Part shown: positions 26,433-37,344 of the stretch, in pieces
Numbering within the stretch: the first letter of the stretch is position 1
Layout: each line of letters opens with the position of its first letter
Assembly: GCA_963729075.1 (NCBI GenBank)
Contig: CAVSMU010000003.1
Location: 1 to 64,000, forward strand
DNA length: 64,000 bases
Direction: 5' to 3'
DNA from: WHSW01 sp963729075
GTDB taxonomy: Bacteria; Actinomycetota; Thermoleophilia; Solirubrobacterales; 70-9
Program-made: the position numbers and the translations under genes
The notes under the pieces: generated by a model
What the model saw: only the letters and a program-made list of their open reading frames with translations
What the model was told of the DNA's origin: nothing
Database searches by the model: none

Positions 26433-27376
26433 GACGCGATTTCTATCGGCTCGGGGACGTCGGTCGCGTTTGCCTGGCGCTCGAGCGCCGCATTGAGCTC
26501 GACCCCGTAGAGCATCGCCATGTTCGAGAGCCACAGCCAGACGAGGAAGCCGATCAGCGTGCCCAGGCTCCCGTAGAGCTCGTTGTAGTTCGCGAACGCC
26601 TGGGCGTAGACGGCGTAGGCGATCGATCCGACGACCCACGCGGTGGTCGTGATCACCCCGCCGGGGGTCAGAAGCTGAAAGCCCCGCGGCCGGACGTCGG
26701 GGGAGGCCCAGTAGAGCACGGCGAAGATCGAGAGCACGAAGACCACCACGAGCGGCCACTTGGCCAGGTCCCAGATCTCGGCCACGACGTCCTCGAGCCC
26801 GACCAGCCCGGCGACCTCGGTCGCCACCGGCCCGGTGATCACGACGATCAGCGCCGTGCCGGAGATCGCGAGGATCGTCGCCCCGGTGAGCGCCAGCTGC
26901 AAGGGCCGTAGCTTCCAGATCGGGTAGCGGACTGTGCGGCCGTGGACGACCCCCGATGCGCGGAGGAAGCCGCCGACGAAGCTCGACGCGCTCCACAGCG
27001 TGCCGACGATCCCGATCAGGAGGACGACCCCAGCGCTGGTCTCGTTCGCGCCCACCTCCTGGACCGCGTCGAGCGCGATCTCGCGGACGGGCCCGGCGTC
27101 TTGCTCCATCAGGTTCCGGCTCAGCTCGTCGAGGACCGAGTCGCCGACCAGCCCGAGCGTCGCGATCACGATCAGCAACGCCGGGAGCAGCGAGATGCCG
27201 GCGTAGAACGTCAGGGCCGCGCCCCAATCCATCATGTGGTCGTCGAGGAACCGGCGGACGGTCTCGACCATCAGCCGCGGGCGGACGTCGGCGAGCCGCA
27301 GGCGGCCGGACGGCGCACGCCGGCGAGGCCGGTGGCGGGCCAGCCCACGTCCGCGCGCGGTCGATTCGGTGTCCAT
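26429..27376 (-). CDS. YihY/BrkB family membrane protein
   Basis: 315 residues with six predicted membrane helices. Family traits are FLDDHMMDWGAALTFYAGISLLPALLIVIA, LWSASSFVGGFLRASG, and NYNELYGSLGTLIGFLVWLWLSNMAMLYGVELNAALE. Role in bacteria is unsettled; older 'ribonuclease BN' labels are wrong. The basic N-terminus is cytoplasmic. ATG at 27376, with only 24 bp to the divergent membrane protein gene, so both promoters overlap or reach into the coding regions. Confidence 0.9.
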   Translation of the reverse strand: MDTESTARGRGLARHRPRRRAPSGRLRLADVRPRLMVETVRRFLDDHMMDWGAALTFYAGISLLPALLIVIATLGLVGDSVLDELSRNLMEQDAGPVREIALDAVQEVGANETSAGVVLLIGIVGTLWSASSFVGGFLRASGVVHGRTVRYPIWKLRPLQLALTGATILAISGTALIVVITGPVATEVAGLVGLEDVVAEIWDLAKWPLVVVFVLSIFAVLYWASPDVRPRGFQLLTPGGVITTTAWVVGSIAYAVYAQAFANYNELYGSLGTLIGFLVWLWLSNMAMLYGVELNAALERQANATDVPEPIEIAS

Positions 27377-27400
27377 GACAAACGGAGAGAATGGCGCACC

Positions 27401-27886
27401 ATGCGTCCGCACCTGCACCGAACGGCCGAGCGCGCCGCCCGCGCCGTCTACGGAACGATCATCGCGCTGGCGATCATCGCGACGCTCGAAGGCGGCAGCG
27501 CCGGGGCCGGCGAGATCATCGCCGCGGTGGTCGGCGGAGTGATCGCCGCCCAGCTCGCCGAGCTCTACGCCGGTTACCTCGCCGAGGTGATCCGCGAGCA
27601 GCGCCACCCGACCCGCGCGGAGCTTCGCGCGGCCGCCACCGACTCGGCCGCAGGGACGGTCGCAGCATGCGTGACCGCGGTGCCGTTCGTACTCGCGGCC
27701 GCCGGCGCGATCAAGCTCGAGACGGCGTTCGACATCGCCTTCTGGGCCGGGCTCGGTGTCCTCGTCGGCTACACGCTGCTCGCGAACCGGCTGGCGGGAC
27801 TGCGCGGCCTACAGAGCGCGATCGCCGCCGCCGTCGTGCTCGTGATCGGCCTCGCGCTCGTCGCGCTCAAGGCCTTCGTGCACTAG
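27401..27886 (+). CDS. Small integral membrane protein, unknown
   Basis: 161 residues with about five hydrophobic segments (AVYGTIIALAIIA, EIIAAVVGGVIAAQLAELYAGYL, GTVAACVTAVPFVLAAAGAI, FDIAFWAGLGVLVGYTLL, AIAAAVVLVIGLALVALKA). A basic first 14 residues and the loop REQRHPTRAELRAAATD would face the cytoplasm. ATG at 27401 with GGAGAG upstream. I do not recognise the family. Divergent from the BrkB-like gene. Confidence 0.7.
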   Translation: MRPHLHRTAERAARAVYGTIIALAIIATLEGGSAGAGEIIAAVVGGVIAAQLAELYAGYLAEVIREQRHPTRAELRAAATDSAAGTVAACVTAVPFVLAAAGAIKLETAFDIAFWAGLGVLVGYTLLANRLAGLRGLQSAIAAAVVLVIGLALVALKAFVH

Positions 27887-27894
27887 GTGGCGGC

Positions 27895-28845
27895 TCAGGC
27901 CGCCTCGCGATAGCCGGCGAGACCGCCGTCGACGGACAGGCGCCGGAGCGCCCGCGCCTCGATCTCCCGAGCCCGGGCCTGGCTGACACCGATCTCGCGG
28001 GCGGCCTCGCGCAGCGACTTCGCTTCGCGCCCGCCGGTCCCGAACCGCGCCTGGATGATCCGCCGCTCGTCGTCGGAGAGCTTGGAGAGGGCCACGTCGA
28101 CGGCCTCCTCCTGCTCGCGCTCGAGCAGCTCCTCCTCGAGGTCGGCGGTGCTCTCGGCGCGAAGCTCGCCCAGGGTCGTGTCGCCGTCGTCGCCGACCGG
28201 CGTGTCGAGGCTCACGGTGACCCGGGTCAGGTCGCGGACCGCCATCACCTCATCGAGCGGCAGCCGCGCCTTCTCGGCGACCTCCTCGTCGGTCGGCTCG
28301 CGGTTGAGCGCCGTGGTGAGCTCGGTGGTCACCCGGTTCACGGTCCGCTCCCGCTGCGCGACATGCGCCGGGATGCGGACCGCGCGCCCGGTGTTGTCCA
28401 GCCCGCGCTGGATCGACTGCTTGATCCACAGCACGGCGTAGGTCGAGAACTTGTAGCCGCGGCGCCAATCGAACTTCTCGGCCGCGCGGATCAGGCCCAG
28501 CATCGCCTCCTGGACGAGATCGCCCATCGGCAGGCCGTGGCCCTGATAGCGGCGCGCGAACTTGATCACCAGGCGCAGGTTGGAGTTGATGAGGCGCTCC
28601 TTGGCCTCGAGGTCTCCGCGCTCGATGCGCTGGGCGAGCTCGACCTCCTCCTCGGCGGTGAGCAGCGGGTAACGCATCGCCTCGTTGATGAACAGCTGGA
28701 GGCTGTCCGTCGTCGGCTCGGCGACGGCATGGGTCTCCCCGCGGCGCTTGGGCGCCCGCGGTGAGGCCGAAGTCTGGTTTTCGTGGTCGCCGCGGTGGCG
28801 GCGTACCTGATCGCGCTGCGTAGCAGCGCCCCTCTGTCGAGGCAT
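27895..28845 (-). CDS. RNA polymerase sigma-70 factor, primary-like
   Basis: About 316 residues. Region 1.2 is DSLQLFINEAMRYPLLTAEEE; region 2 is INSNLRLVIKFARRYQGHGLPMGDLVQEAMLGLIRA and FDWRRGYKFSTYAVLWIKQSI; region 4.2 ends SLREAAREIGVSQARAREIEARALRRL. Acidic region 1.1 is essentially absent, as in group 2 or short primary factors. A basic N-terminal tail (residues 1-35) is unconserved. ATG at 28845 lies six bases after GGAAAGG; another ATG is at 28851. A near-consensus promoter precedes it. Whether it is the housekeeping factor cannot be told from one window. Confidence 0.93.
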   Translation of the reverse strand: MPRQRGAATQRDQVRRHRGDHENQTSASPRAPKRRGETHAVAEPTTDSLQLFINEAMRYPLLTAEEEVELAQRIERGDLEAKERLINSNLRLVIKFARRYQGHGLPMGDLVQEAMLGLIRAAEKFDWRRGYKFSTYAVLWIKQSIQRGLDNTGRAVRIPAHVAQRERTVNRVTTELTTALNREPTDEEVAEKARLPLDEVMAVRDLTRVTVSLDTPVGDDGDTTLGELRAESTADLEEELLEREQEEAVDVALSKLSDDERRIIQARFGTGGREAKSLREAAREIGVSQARAREIEARALRRLSVDGGLAGYREAA

Positions 28846-28891
28846 AAGCATCCTTTCCGACTCTGGTACTTCCCCTACCCCTGCTTCAGAA

Positions 28892-28920
28892 AGTATAGCG
28901 AGAATTGGTTGCGCATGCAA
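28892..28920 (-). promoter_or_regulatory. Sigma-70 promoter of the sigma-factor gene
   Basis: On the minus strand, TTGCAT (28915-28920), a 17-bp spacer, then TATACT (28892-28897). Transcription would start near 28885, giving a leader of about 40 bases to the ATG at 28845. The local AT content is clearly higher than around it. The same TTGCAT-N17 arrangement precedes the riboswitch at 40598-40626. Confidence 0.75.
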
Positions 28921-28985
28921 GCAGCTCTCGCGTGGGCCGGTACAAACACCGAACTACCCGGATAGTTACGCCCAAATCCGGATTC

Positions 28986-30167
28986 TCAGGCAGGTTGCGA
29001 GACCCGATCGAGCCCCAGCCACGCCGCCATCGTTTCGAGCTCTGCCGTGAGCTCGGCGATCGTCTCGGCGGGGGCGTCCTCCTCGAGATGGACCTGCTGG
29101 GCGCGGAGCACAGAGGCCGCGCGGTCGGCCTTGAGATCCACGCGCGCGACGAGGCGATCGCCGAGCAGGAACGGGAGCACGTAGTAGCCGTGGCGGCGCT
29201 TCGGCTTCGGGACGTAGATCTCGAGGCGGTAGTCGAAGCCGAACAGGCGGCGCACCCGGCTGCGCTCCCAGATCAGCGAGTCGAACGGCCCGACCAGCGC
29301 CCGGGCATCGATCGCGCGGGGGATCCGGGCGCCGGCGGCCAGGTAGGCGCGCGTGCGGCCCCAGCCCTCGACCGCGACCGGCATCAGCTCGCCGGCCTCC
29401 ACGAGCTCTGCCACCCTCGCCTTCGCGTCGGCTGCCGGCAGCCGGAAGTAGTCGCGCAGGTCGCGCTCGGCGGCGACGCCCAGGGCGCTGGCGGCGACCC
29501 GGACCAGCTCGCGCTGCGCCTCGGCGACCGGCGGGGTGGACGCCGTGAGCACAGCGGGCGGCAGGACGCGTTCCGGGAGGTCGTAGAGGCGTTCGAAGCG
29601 CCGCCGCCGGGCGGCGGAGACCTGCCCGCTCCAGAACAGCCACTCGACCGCCCGCTTGGCGTCGGACCAGTCCCACCACGGGCCGCTGCGGCGGGGCTCG
29701 GACTCGGCGAGCTCGGAGGCAGCCACGGGGCCGCGCTCGGCGACCTGCTCGAGGACGCGGGCGACGAGCTCGGGACGGTCGCGCTGGATCCGGCGCATCC
29801 CTCCCCAGGCGTCGCCGGCCGCGCGCTCCATGCGCCAGCGCAGCAGCGGGTGCAGGTCGACCGGAAGCAGCGAGGCCTCATGTCCCCAGTACTCGAATAG
29901 TCGTCGCGGGGCTCGCTGCGAAGCACGGTCGAGCAGGTCGCGGGGATAGGGGCCCAGGCGGCTGAACGCCGGCAGGTAGTGCGCTCGCTCGAGCACGTTG
30001 ACCGAGTCGATCTGCAGCAGGCCGACTCGCTTGAGCACGCGCCGCAGGTCCCAGCCGTTGGGTTCGCCGGTGGTCCGCCCGTCGGCGAATCCCTGGGCCG
30101 CGAGGGCCAGCCGGCGCGCCTCGGCGGCGGAGAGCGAGGTCCGGGATCTGGGTGTGGGAGCGCTCAT
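28986..30167 (-). CDS. Winged-helix DNA glycosylase, YcaQ/AlkX-like
   Basis: 393 residues of the HTH_42 family, whose studied members (YcaQ, AlkZ) unhook interstrand crosslinks and N-alkylated bases. The catalytic Gln-x-Asp is in GLLQIDSVN (Gln52, Asp54). Also present are RAHYLPAFSRLGPY, RLFEYWGHEASLLP, DLRDYFRLP and a C-terminal RVDLKADRAASVL region. ATG at 30167, divergent from the MFS gene 35 bp away. Family is clear; lesion specificity is not. Confidence 0.88.
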   Translation of the reverse strand: MSAPTPRSRTSLSAAEARRLALAAQGFADGRTTGEPNGWDLRRVLKRVGLLQIDSVNVLERAHYLPAFSRLGPYPRDLLDRASQRAPRRLFEYWGHEASLLPVDLHPLLRWRMERAAGDAWGGMRRIQRDRPELVARVLEQVAERGPVAASELAESEPRRSGPWWDWSDAKRAVEWLFWSGQVSAARRRRFERLYDLPERVLPPAVLTASTPPVAEAQRELVRVAASALGVAAERDLRDYFRLPAADAKARVAELVEAGELMPVAVEGWGRTRAYLAAGARIPRAIDARALVGPFDSLIWERSRVRRLFGFDYRLEIYVPKPKRRHGYYVLPFLLGDRLVARVDLKADRAASVLRAQQVHLEEDAPAETIAELTAELETMAAWLGLDRVSQPA

Positions 30168-30202
30168 CGTCCGCGGGGCGTCAACCCTGGCATCCTCGAC
30201 GG

Positions 30203-31394
30203 ATGGCGGTCTACGCGCGCATCCTCCGCAGTCCCAGCATTGCGGTGCTGATCGTCGCCACGACGATTGGGCGACTCCCGTTTGCGATCAACGGGCTGGC
30301 GGTTGTGCTCTTCGTCCGCGACGTCACCGGGTCGTTCGCGATTGCCGGCCTGACCACGGGGATGCTGGCGCTCGGCAGCGCCCTGGGGGCCCCGCTGGCC
30401 GGCCGGCTCGTGGACCGGCGCGGCGTCCGGTTGGTGCTGCCGCTGGCGTTCGTGCACGCGGCGGCCCTGCTCGGGATCTGGGCGCTCGGCGCCGCCGGCG
30501 CTGCGACCGTAGCGCTGGCCGCGACAGCGTTCGTGGCGGGCAGCGTGTACCCGCCCACCGGAGCGGTGCTCAGGTCGCGGTGGCCGGAGCTGCTGCGCGA
30601 ACCCGAGCTGATTCGCGGGGCCTACGCGTTCGACTCGGCGATGATCGAGGTCTCGTTCGTCAGTGGCCCCCTGATCACGGCCGCCATCGTCGCGACCGCC
30701 GGTGCCGAGATTGCGCTCGGCGTCTCGGCCGGGCTCGTCATCGCGGGCGCGGCGCTCTTCCTCTCCGCGCTTCCGGGCGACCGGGGGCCGATCCCCGTGC
30801 ATGCCCGCGCCTCCGGGGCGCTGGGAGCGCTGAGCGAGCCGGCGTTGCGGATGATCGCGATCACGACCCTGCCGGTCGGCTTCTGCATCGGCACGGTGGA
30901 GGTGGCGGTACCCGCGTTCAGCGACGCTCACGGGAGCCCCGCGCTGGCGGGCATCCTGCTCGCGCTCTGGTCGGTCGCCAGCGGAATCGGCGGCCTCGTC
31001 TTCGGCCTGCGATCGGCGCACCGCGGGCTCGTCGAGACCTACGTCGTGATCGCCGTGCTGTTCCCGATCGCCTGCCTGCCGCTCGCCGCCGCGTCCTCGC
31101 CCGCGGTGATGGCGCTCCTCGTCATCCTCGCGGGCGCGCCGATCGCGCCGCTGATCGCCAGCCGCAACGAGCTCGTCGCCGCCGTCGCGCGGCGCGGCAC
31201 CGGCACGGAGTCCTTCACCTGGCTGCTGACCGCGCTCGTCGCCGGGCTCTCGGCCGGTGCGGCGGTCGCGGGAGCCGTGATCGAGACCCAGGGCTGGCCG
31301 ACCGCGGTGCTCGTCGGCTGCGCCGTCGCCGCGCTCGGCGCGGTGTTCGCGGTCACCCGGCGCGATGCCCTGCGCCCGCGCGCCGGCGACCTAG
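30203..31394 (+). CDS. Major facilitator superfamily transporter
   Basis: About 397 residues with twelve predicted helices. It has the loop motif GRLVDRRGVRLVLP between helices 2 and 3 and repeated glycine/alanine-rich helices. The raw frame does not stop at the end of the last helix (AVLVGCAVAALGAVFAV) but runs 270 codons antisense through the next SDR. One extra base near 31350-31390 would bring the frame to TAG at 31392-31394, and I take that as the true end. Substrate unknown; weakly like YbfB/SugE-type drug or sugar exporters. Confidence 0.75.
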
Positions 31395-31405
31395 CGGCAC
31401 CCGGT

Positions 31406-32252
31406 TCAGCTCAGCCGCGGCTCGACGAGTTCCGCGCTCAGGCGGCGGAGCTCGGCTCGCGCTTGCGCGTCGTAGGCCTGCGGATGGGCGGCGGACTCCT
31501 CGAGGCGATCGAAGAAGCGGCCGCTGACGCCCTCGAGCTCCGGGTCGAGGGCGAGACGCAGGACCGCCCGGGTGCCGAGCTCGAGCGTGTCGACGGACGC
31601 CCCGCGCTCCTCGAGCACCATCTTGGTCGGCATGAAGGTCGCGGGGTGCAGGCTGTTGGCCGTTACCTCCGCGGCGGAGACCGATTCGCTGAGGTCGATC
31701 GCCTGCATGATCTGGGCGAGCTTGGACTGCGAGTACGCCCGCGCTCCCGAGTAGCCGCGCGCGATCATCGGGTCGTCGAAGTCGAGCGGGTGCTGCCCGA
31801 GCGACGCGACGTTGACGATTCGCGCGGGCGCGCTGCGGCGCAGCAACGGCAGCAGGCGCTCGGTGAGGAGGAAGCCGGCGAGGTAGTTGACGGCGAATCG
31901 CAGCTCGTTGCCGTCGAGGCTCTCCTGGCGCTCGCGGCTCTCCGGGAGGCCCGTGCCGATTCCGGCGTTGTTGATCAGCAGGTGCAGCTCGTCGAGCCGA
32001 TGCCTCGACCGCCTCGGCGAGGCCGCGGACCGCGTCCAGGGAGGCGAAGTCGGCGAGGTGGAGCTCGACGCGGTCGTTACCCGTGCGCTCGCGGATCCCG
32101 GCGACCACCTCCTCGCCGCGCTCGGCGTCGCGCCCGTGGACGAGAACCCTCGCCCCCCGCCGCGCGAGCTCGGTCGCGACGCTGCGGCCGAGACCGTCCG
32201 TCGCGCCGGTGACCAGCGCGGTCGTCGCCTCGATCGCTCTCGGTGCGCTCAC
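31406..32252 (-). CDS. Short-chain dehydrogenase (RDH/WWOX-like), one frameshift
   Basis: The N-terminus has TALVTGATDGLGRSVATEL, LVHGRDAERGEEVV and LHLADFASLDAVRGLAEAVE. One extra G at about 32003 breaks the frame; without it the protein continues HRLDELHLLINNAGIGTG, then RIVNVASLGQ and the catalytic YSQSK. The length is 3n+1, about 281 residues. GTG start at 32252. It lies tail-to-tail with the MFS gene. Substrate unknown. Confidence 0.82.
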
Positions 32253-32274
32253 CCGCGGGAGCGTAGACGCGGGC

Positions 32275-34563
<2,289 letters not shown>

Positions 34564-34576
34564 CAAGAAATCTCCG

Positions 34577-34617
34577 CTTCAGGCGCTGAAGTTACTTCAC
34601 TTTCTGAAGTAATGATA
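34577..34617 (-). promoter_or_regulatory. lon promoter region with tandem palindromic operators
   Basis: Two copies of the same inverted repeat: CTTCA-N5-TGAAG (34577-34591) and ACTTCA-N5-TGAAGT (34594-34610), centres 18 bp apart. A -10-like TATCAT (34612-34617 on the minus strand) touches the upstream copy, so the operators cover the expected transcription start. They are not the CTTGAGT-N7-ACTCAAG HAIR box of HspR. Repression released by stress is the natural reading for lon. Confidence 0.65.
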
Positions 34618-34836
34618 CCGGGCCGGCCTACTCGGCGAACGGTCGCCGCCGGCGACTGCGTCGTAGCCGAGGTCCGCTTTATCGGCGGCGGCCTCGGGAG
34701 CGGCGTCGAGGTCACGATCGACGCCGGGCACCTGGTCAGATTCCGCGACGGGCTGATCTGTGAGTTCTCGGCCTACGCCTCGTGGGAAGAGGCGCTGGCC
34801 GCCGCCGATCCCTGCCTCGCCTCCGCGGTCCCATAG
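34612..34836 (+). pseudogene. NTF2-like fold remnant (C-terminal half)
   Basis: Frame from ATG 34612 to stop 34836 gives VVAEVRFIGGGLGSGVEVTIDAGHLVRFRDG and LICEFSAYASWEEALAAAD, the last three strands and C-terminal helix of a SnoaL-like protein. It lacks the family's N-terminal helices. Compare RFRDGLAVWGRSWFTHAQALEA in the intact gene at 19700. The 5' half appears to have been lost where the lon promoter now lies. Probably not functional. Confidence 0.6.
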
Positions 34837-34839
34837 CGC

Positions 34840-35880
34840 TCACGGCAGGATCAGGTGACTGTCGCCGAACTCGTGCCAGAGGTAGCCGTGCTCGAGCGCT
34901 GCCTCGTAGGAGGCGTCGAGCAACTCCTCCCCGGCCACCGCTCGGAGCAGCTCGAGATGCGAGGCCTCGGGCTCGTGCCAGCCCGTGAGCAGGCCGTCGA
35001 TCGCCTGCGGCCCGTGCTCGCGGGTGATCACGCGGTTCGTCCAGCCCTCGCTCGCGAAGACGCCTTCGGGGGTCGCGACCGTCTCCAGCGCTCGCACGAC
35101 CGTCGTCCCGACCGCGATCACGCGCCCGCCCCAGTCGTGGACGGCGTTGACGAGCCGCGCGGTCGAGCGCGGCACCGAGTAGCGCTCGGCGTGCGGGGTC
35201 TCGCCGCGCTCGGGTGACGAGACCCCGGCGTGCAGCGTGATCGGAGCGATCAGGACGCCGTGGGAGACGAGCCGGGTCACCAGCTCGGGTGTGAACGGTC
35301 GGCCCGCGCTCGGCATCTCGGCACTTCCGGGCTCGCGCGCGTAGACGGTCTGGTAGGCATCGAGCGGCCATTCGGCCCGGACGTAGGCGTAGCGGATCGG
35401 GTGTCCGTAGCGCCACAAATACTCGGGGACCGGCTCGCCGGTCCGGACCCGCGCCAGCCACAGCCTGGTACCGCCGGCGTACGGGGAGACGATCGCCGCC
35501 GCGGCTCCGCCGGGGAGCGTCAGCCGCTCGCCCGCGACGGCCCCGAGCGGTGCGCCGCCATCGGCGCCTCGCAGCTCCACGACCCACCGCTCGCCGCCGG
35601 GCAGCCGCGGGGCCGGGGTCGCGAGGCGAAGCTCCGCAGCGGAGCCGTCGGGGCGCGTGGCCGCGACGGCCGCCGGCAGGGTGGCCGAGTCGTTGATCAC
35701 GAGCAGGTCCCCGGGCTCGAGGAACTCCGGCAGGTCACGAAAGCAGGCGTGGGTCAGGCTCCCGTCCGCGCGGCGCGCAACCAGCAGCCGCACCTCGTCG
35801 CGGGCCAGTCCCCGCGCCTCGGGTGGCTCCCGCGCCTCGAGCGCCGGCGGCAGCTCGAACGCCGCCGCGGTTGCGCTCAT
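34840..35880 (-). CDS. queA: S-adenosylmethionine:tRNA ribosyltransferase-isomerase-like (QueA family)
   Basis: 346 residues. QueA transfers and isomerises the ribosyl part of SAM to make epoxyqueuosine in tRNA. Seen: DLLVINDSATLPAAV, the beta-barrel middle, YAYVRAEWPLDAYQTVYA, GRPFTPELV, ITLHAGVSSPE and VIAVGTTVVRALET. The family's usual barrel residues are partly substituted, for example YRYG-type GEPVPEYLWRYGHPIRY in place of G.PPLPPYI. No other queuosine gene is visible in the window, so a diverged QueA-like role is possible. Confidence 0.82.
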   Translation of the reverse strand: MSATAAAFELPPALEAREPPEARGLARDEVRLLVARRADGSLTHACFRDLPEFLEPGDLLVINDSATLPAAVAATRPDGSAAELRLATPAPRLPGGERWVVELRGADGGAPLGAVAGERLTLPGGAAAAIVSPYAGGTRLWLARVRTGEPVPEYLWRYGHPIRYAYVRAEWPLDAYQTVYAREPGSAEMPSAGRPFTPELVTRLVSHGVLIAPITLHAGVSSPERGETPHAERYSVPRSTARLVNAVHDWGGRVIAVGTTVVRALETVATPEGVFASEGWTNRVITREHGPQAIDGLLTGWHEPEASHLELLRAVAGEELLDASYEAALEHGYLWHEFGDSHLILP

Positions 35881-35887
35881 GTCAGCC

Positions 35888-36574
35888 TCACGCCGTGACC
35901 CCGGCGAGGTCGGCCGCGCGGTAGCGACCGCTCGGGAGCGCGCCGTCGATCAGCCCGAGGATGCCGGGGACGCTGTCCTCGGGCGGGGGGCGGTCCGAGA
36001 TGTCCTCGCCGGGGAAGGCTGCCTGGTGCATCCGGGTGCGCATGTCGCCCGGGTCAACGGCGTAGACGCGCAGGTCGGGCCGCTCGGCACCGAGCACGGC
36101 GGTGAGCTGCTCGAGCGCCGCCTTCGCCGAGCCGTAGCCGCCCCAGCCCTCGTACGGCTCGACCGCGGCGTCGGAGGTCAGGTTGACGATCGCCGCGCCG
36201 GGCCGCAGGCACGGCATCGCGAGCTGGCTGAGGGCCAGCGGGGCGAATACGTTCACGCGGTAGACGCGCTCGAGCTCGGCCTGCGGGTAGTCGGCGAGCC
36301 GGGGTTGCGGACTCGGGCCGAGGATGCTCGCGTTGTTCACCACCAGGTCGATGTCCGGGCCGGCGGCGTCGACCAGGCTCTTGCGGTGCCAGTCGTCGCC
36401 GACGTCGCCGGGCACCGCGATCACGTCACCGAGCCGCTGCAGCTCGCCGGCCGCCCGCTCGAGCTCCGCCGCGCCGCGCGCGTCGACGATCAATCGCCAG
36501 CCGCGCTCGGCGAGCGAGCGCGACAGGGCGAGGCCGAGGCCGCGAGAGGCTCCGGTGACGATTCCGACGGGCAT
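35888..36574 (-). CDS. Short-chain dehydrogenase
   Basis: 228 residues. Cofactor motif TGASRGLGLALS near the N-terminus, NNASILGP, the serine-containing LTSDAAVEPYEGWGGYGSAK with catalytic Tyr/Lys, and DPGDMRTRMHQAAFPGED. The last motif resembles SDRs annotated near cell-wall or tRNA genes but does not give a substrate. ATG at 36574. It ends seven bases before the queA start, so the two are probably cotranscribed. Confidence 0.9.
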   Translation of the reverse strand: MPVGIVTGASRGLGLALSRSLAERGWRLIVDARGAAELERAAGELQRLGDVIAVPGDVGDDWHRKSLVDAAGPDIDLVVNNASILGPSPQPRLADYPQAELERVYRVNVFAPLALSQLAMPCLRPGAAIVNLTSDAAVEPYEGWGGYGSAKAALEQLTAVLGAERPDLRVYAVDPGDMRTRMHQAAFPGEDISDRPPPEDSVPGILGLIDGALPSGRYRAADLAGVTA

Positions 36575-36623
36575 GCGGCCAATGTAGGCGCGGCCCGGTC
36601 GCAGTTACCAGCGGTAATTGGTC

Positions 36624-37313
36624 CTAGGACCTGGGTCCCGGCTCGGGCTCGGCCAGGCCGGCCCGGACCGCGTAGAGCGCCGCCTGGGTGCGGTCGGCGA
36701 CACCAAGCTTGGCGAGCAGATGGCCGACGTGCGTCTTGACGGTCTTCTCGGCGATCCCGAGCTCGCGGGCGATCAGCTTGTTCGGCATCCCGCGGGCGAT
36801 CAGCGCCAGAACCTCCTGCTCGCGCGGCGTCAGGCGCTCGCGCGGCTGCTCGCCGGCCGGCTGGGCGATCGCCGCGACCAGGCGCGCGGCGACCGACGGG
36901 TCGAGCAGCGCCTCGCCGGCATGCGCCGCGCGGATCGCCCGCACCACGTCCTGCGGCTCGGCGTCCTTGAGCAGGTACCCGGCTGCGCCCGCCTCGATCG
37001 CCGGCAGCAGCCGTTCGTCGTCGCCGAAGCTCGTGAGCACGATCGCTTTGGTCGCGGGCAGGCGACGCCGGAGCTCGCGCATCGCGGCGGCGCCGTCCAG
37101 CTTCGGCATCACCAGGTCGATGAGGATCACGTCCGGGCGGAGCCGCTCCGCTTCGCGGATCGCCTGCGCCCCGTCACCGGCCTCGCCGACGATCTCGATG
37201 CCGTGCTGTAGCTGCAGGAAGGTGCGGAGCCCCTCGCGGACGACAGCGTGGTCGTCGACGATCAGCACGCGGATCGTCTCGGCGCTCACAACATCTGGAT
37301 CGCGCTTCGCCAA
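36624..37313 (-). CDS. NarL-type response regulator, partner of the GAF kinase
   Basis: About 229 residues. Receiver: VLIVDDHAVVREGL, phosphorylated Asp in DVILIDLVMP, Lys in YLLKDAEP. LuxR HTH: LTPREQEVLALIARGMPNKLIARELGIAEKTVKTHVGHLL. Resembles the LiaR/VraR-like subgroup. I chose TTG at 37313, nine bases after AAAGGAG (37323-37329); GTG at 37289 is the alternative. The kinase ends 31 bp upstream, so they form one operon. Confidence 0.92.
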   Translation of the reverse strand: MAKRDPDVVSAETIRVLIVDDHAVVREGLRTFLQLQHGIEIVGEAGDGAQAIREAERLRPDVILIDLVMPKLDGAAAMRELRRRLPATKAIVLTSFGDDERLLPAIEAGAAGYLLKDAEPQDVVRAIRAAHAGEALLDPSVAARLVAAIAQPAGEQPRERLTPREQEVLALIARGMPNKLIARELGIAEKTVKTHVGHLLAKLGVADRTQAALYAVRAGLAEPEPGPRS

Positions 37314-37344
37314 GAACCATCGCTCCTTTGTGCTGGCTCCGCGC

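Noticed and set aside
31395..32212. 270-residue C-terminal extension of the MFS transporter
   Set aside because: It is antisense to a recognisable SDR and has no transporter features; a one-base insertion before 31394 explains it.
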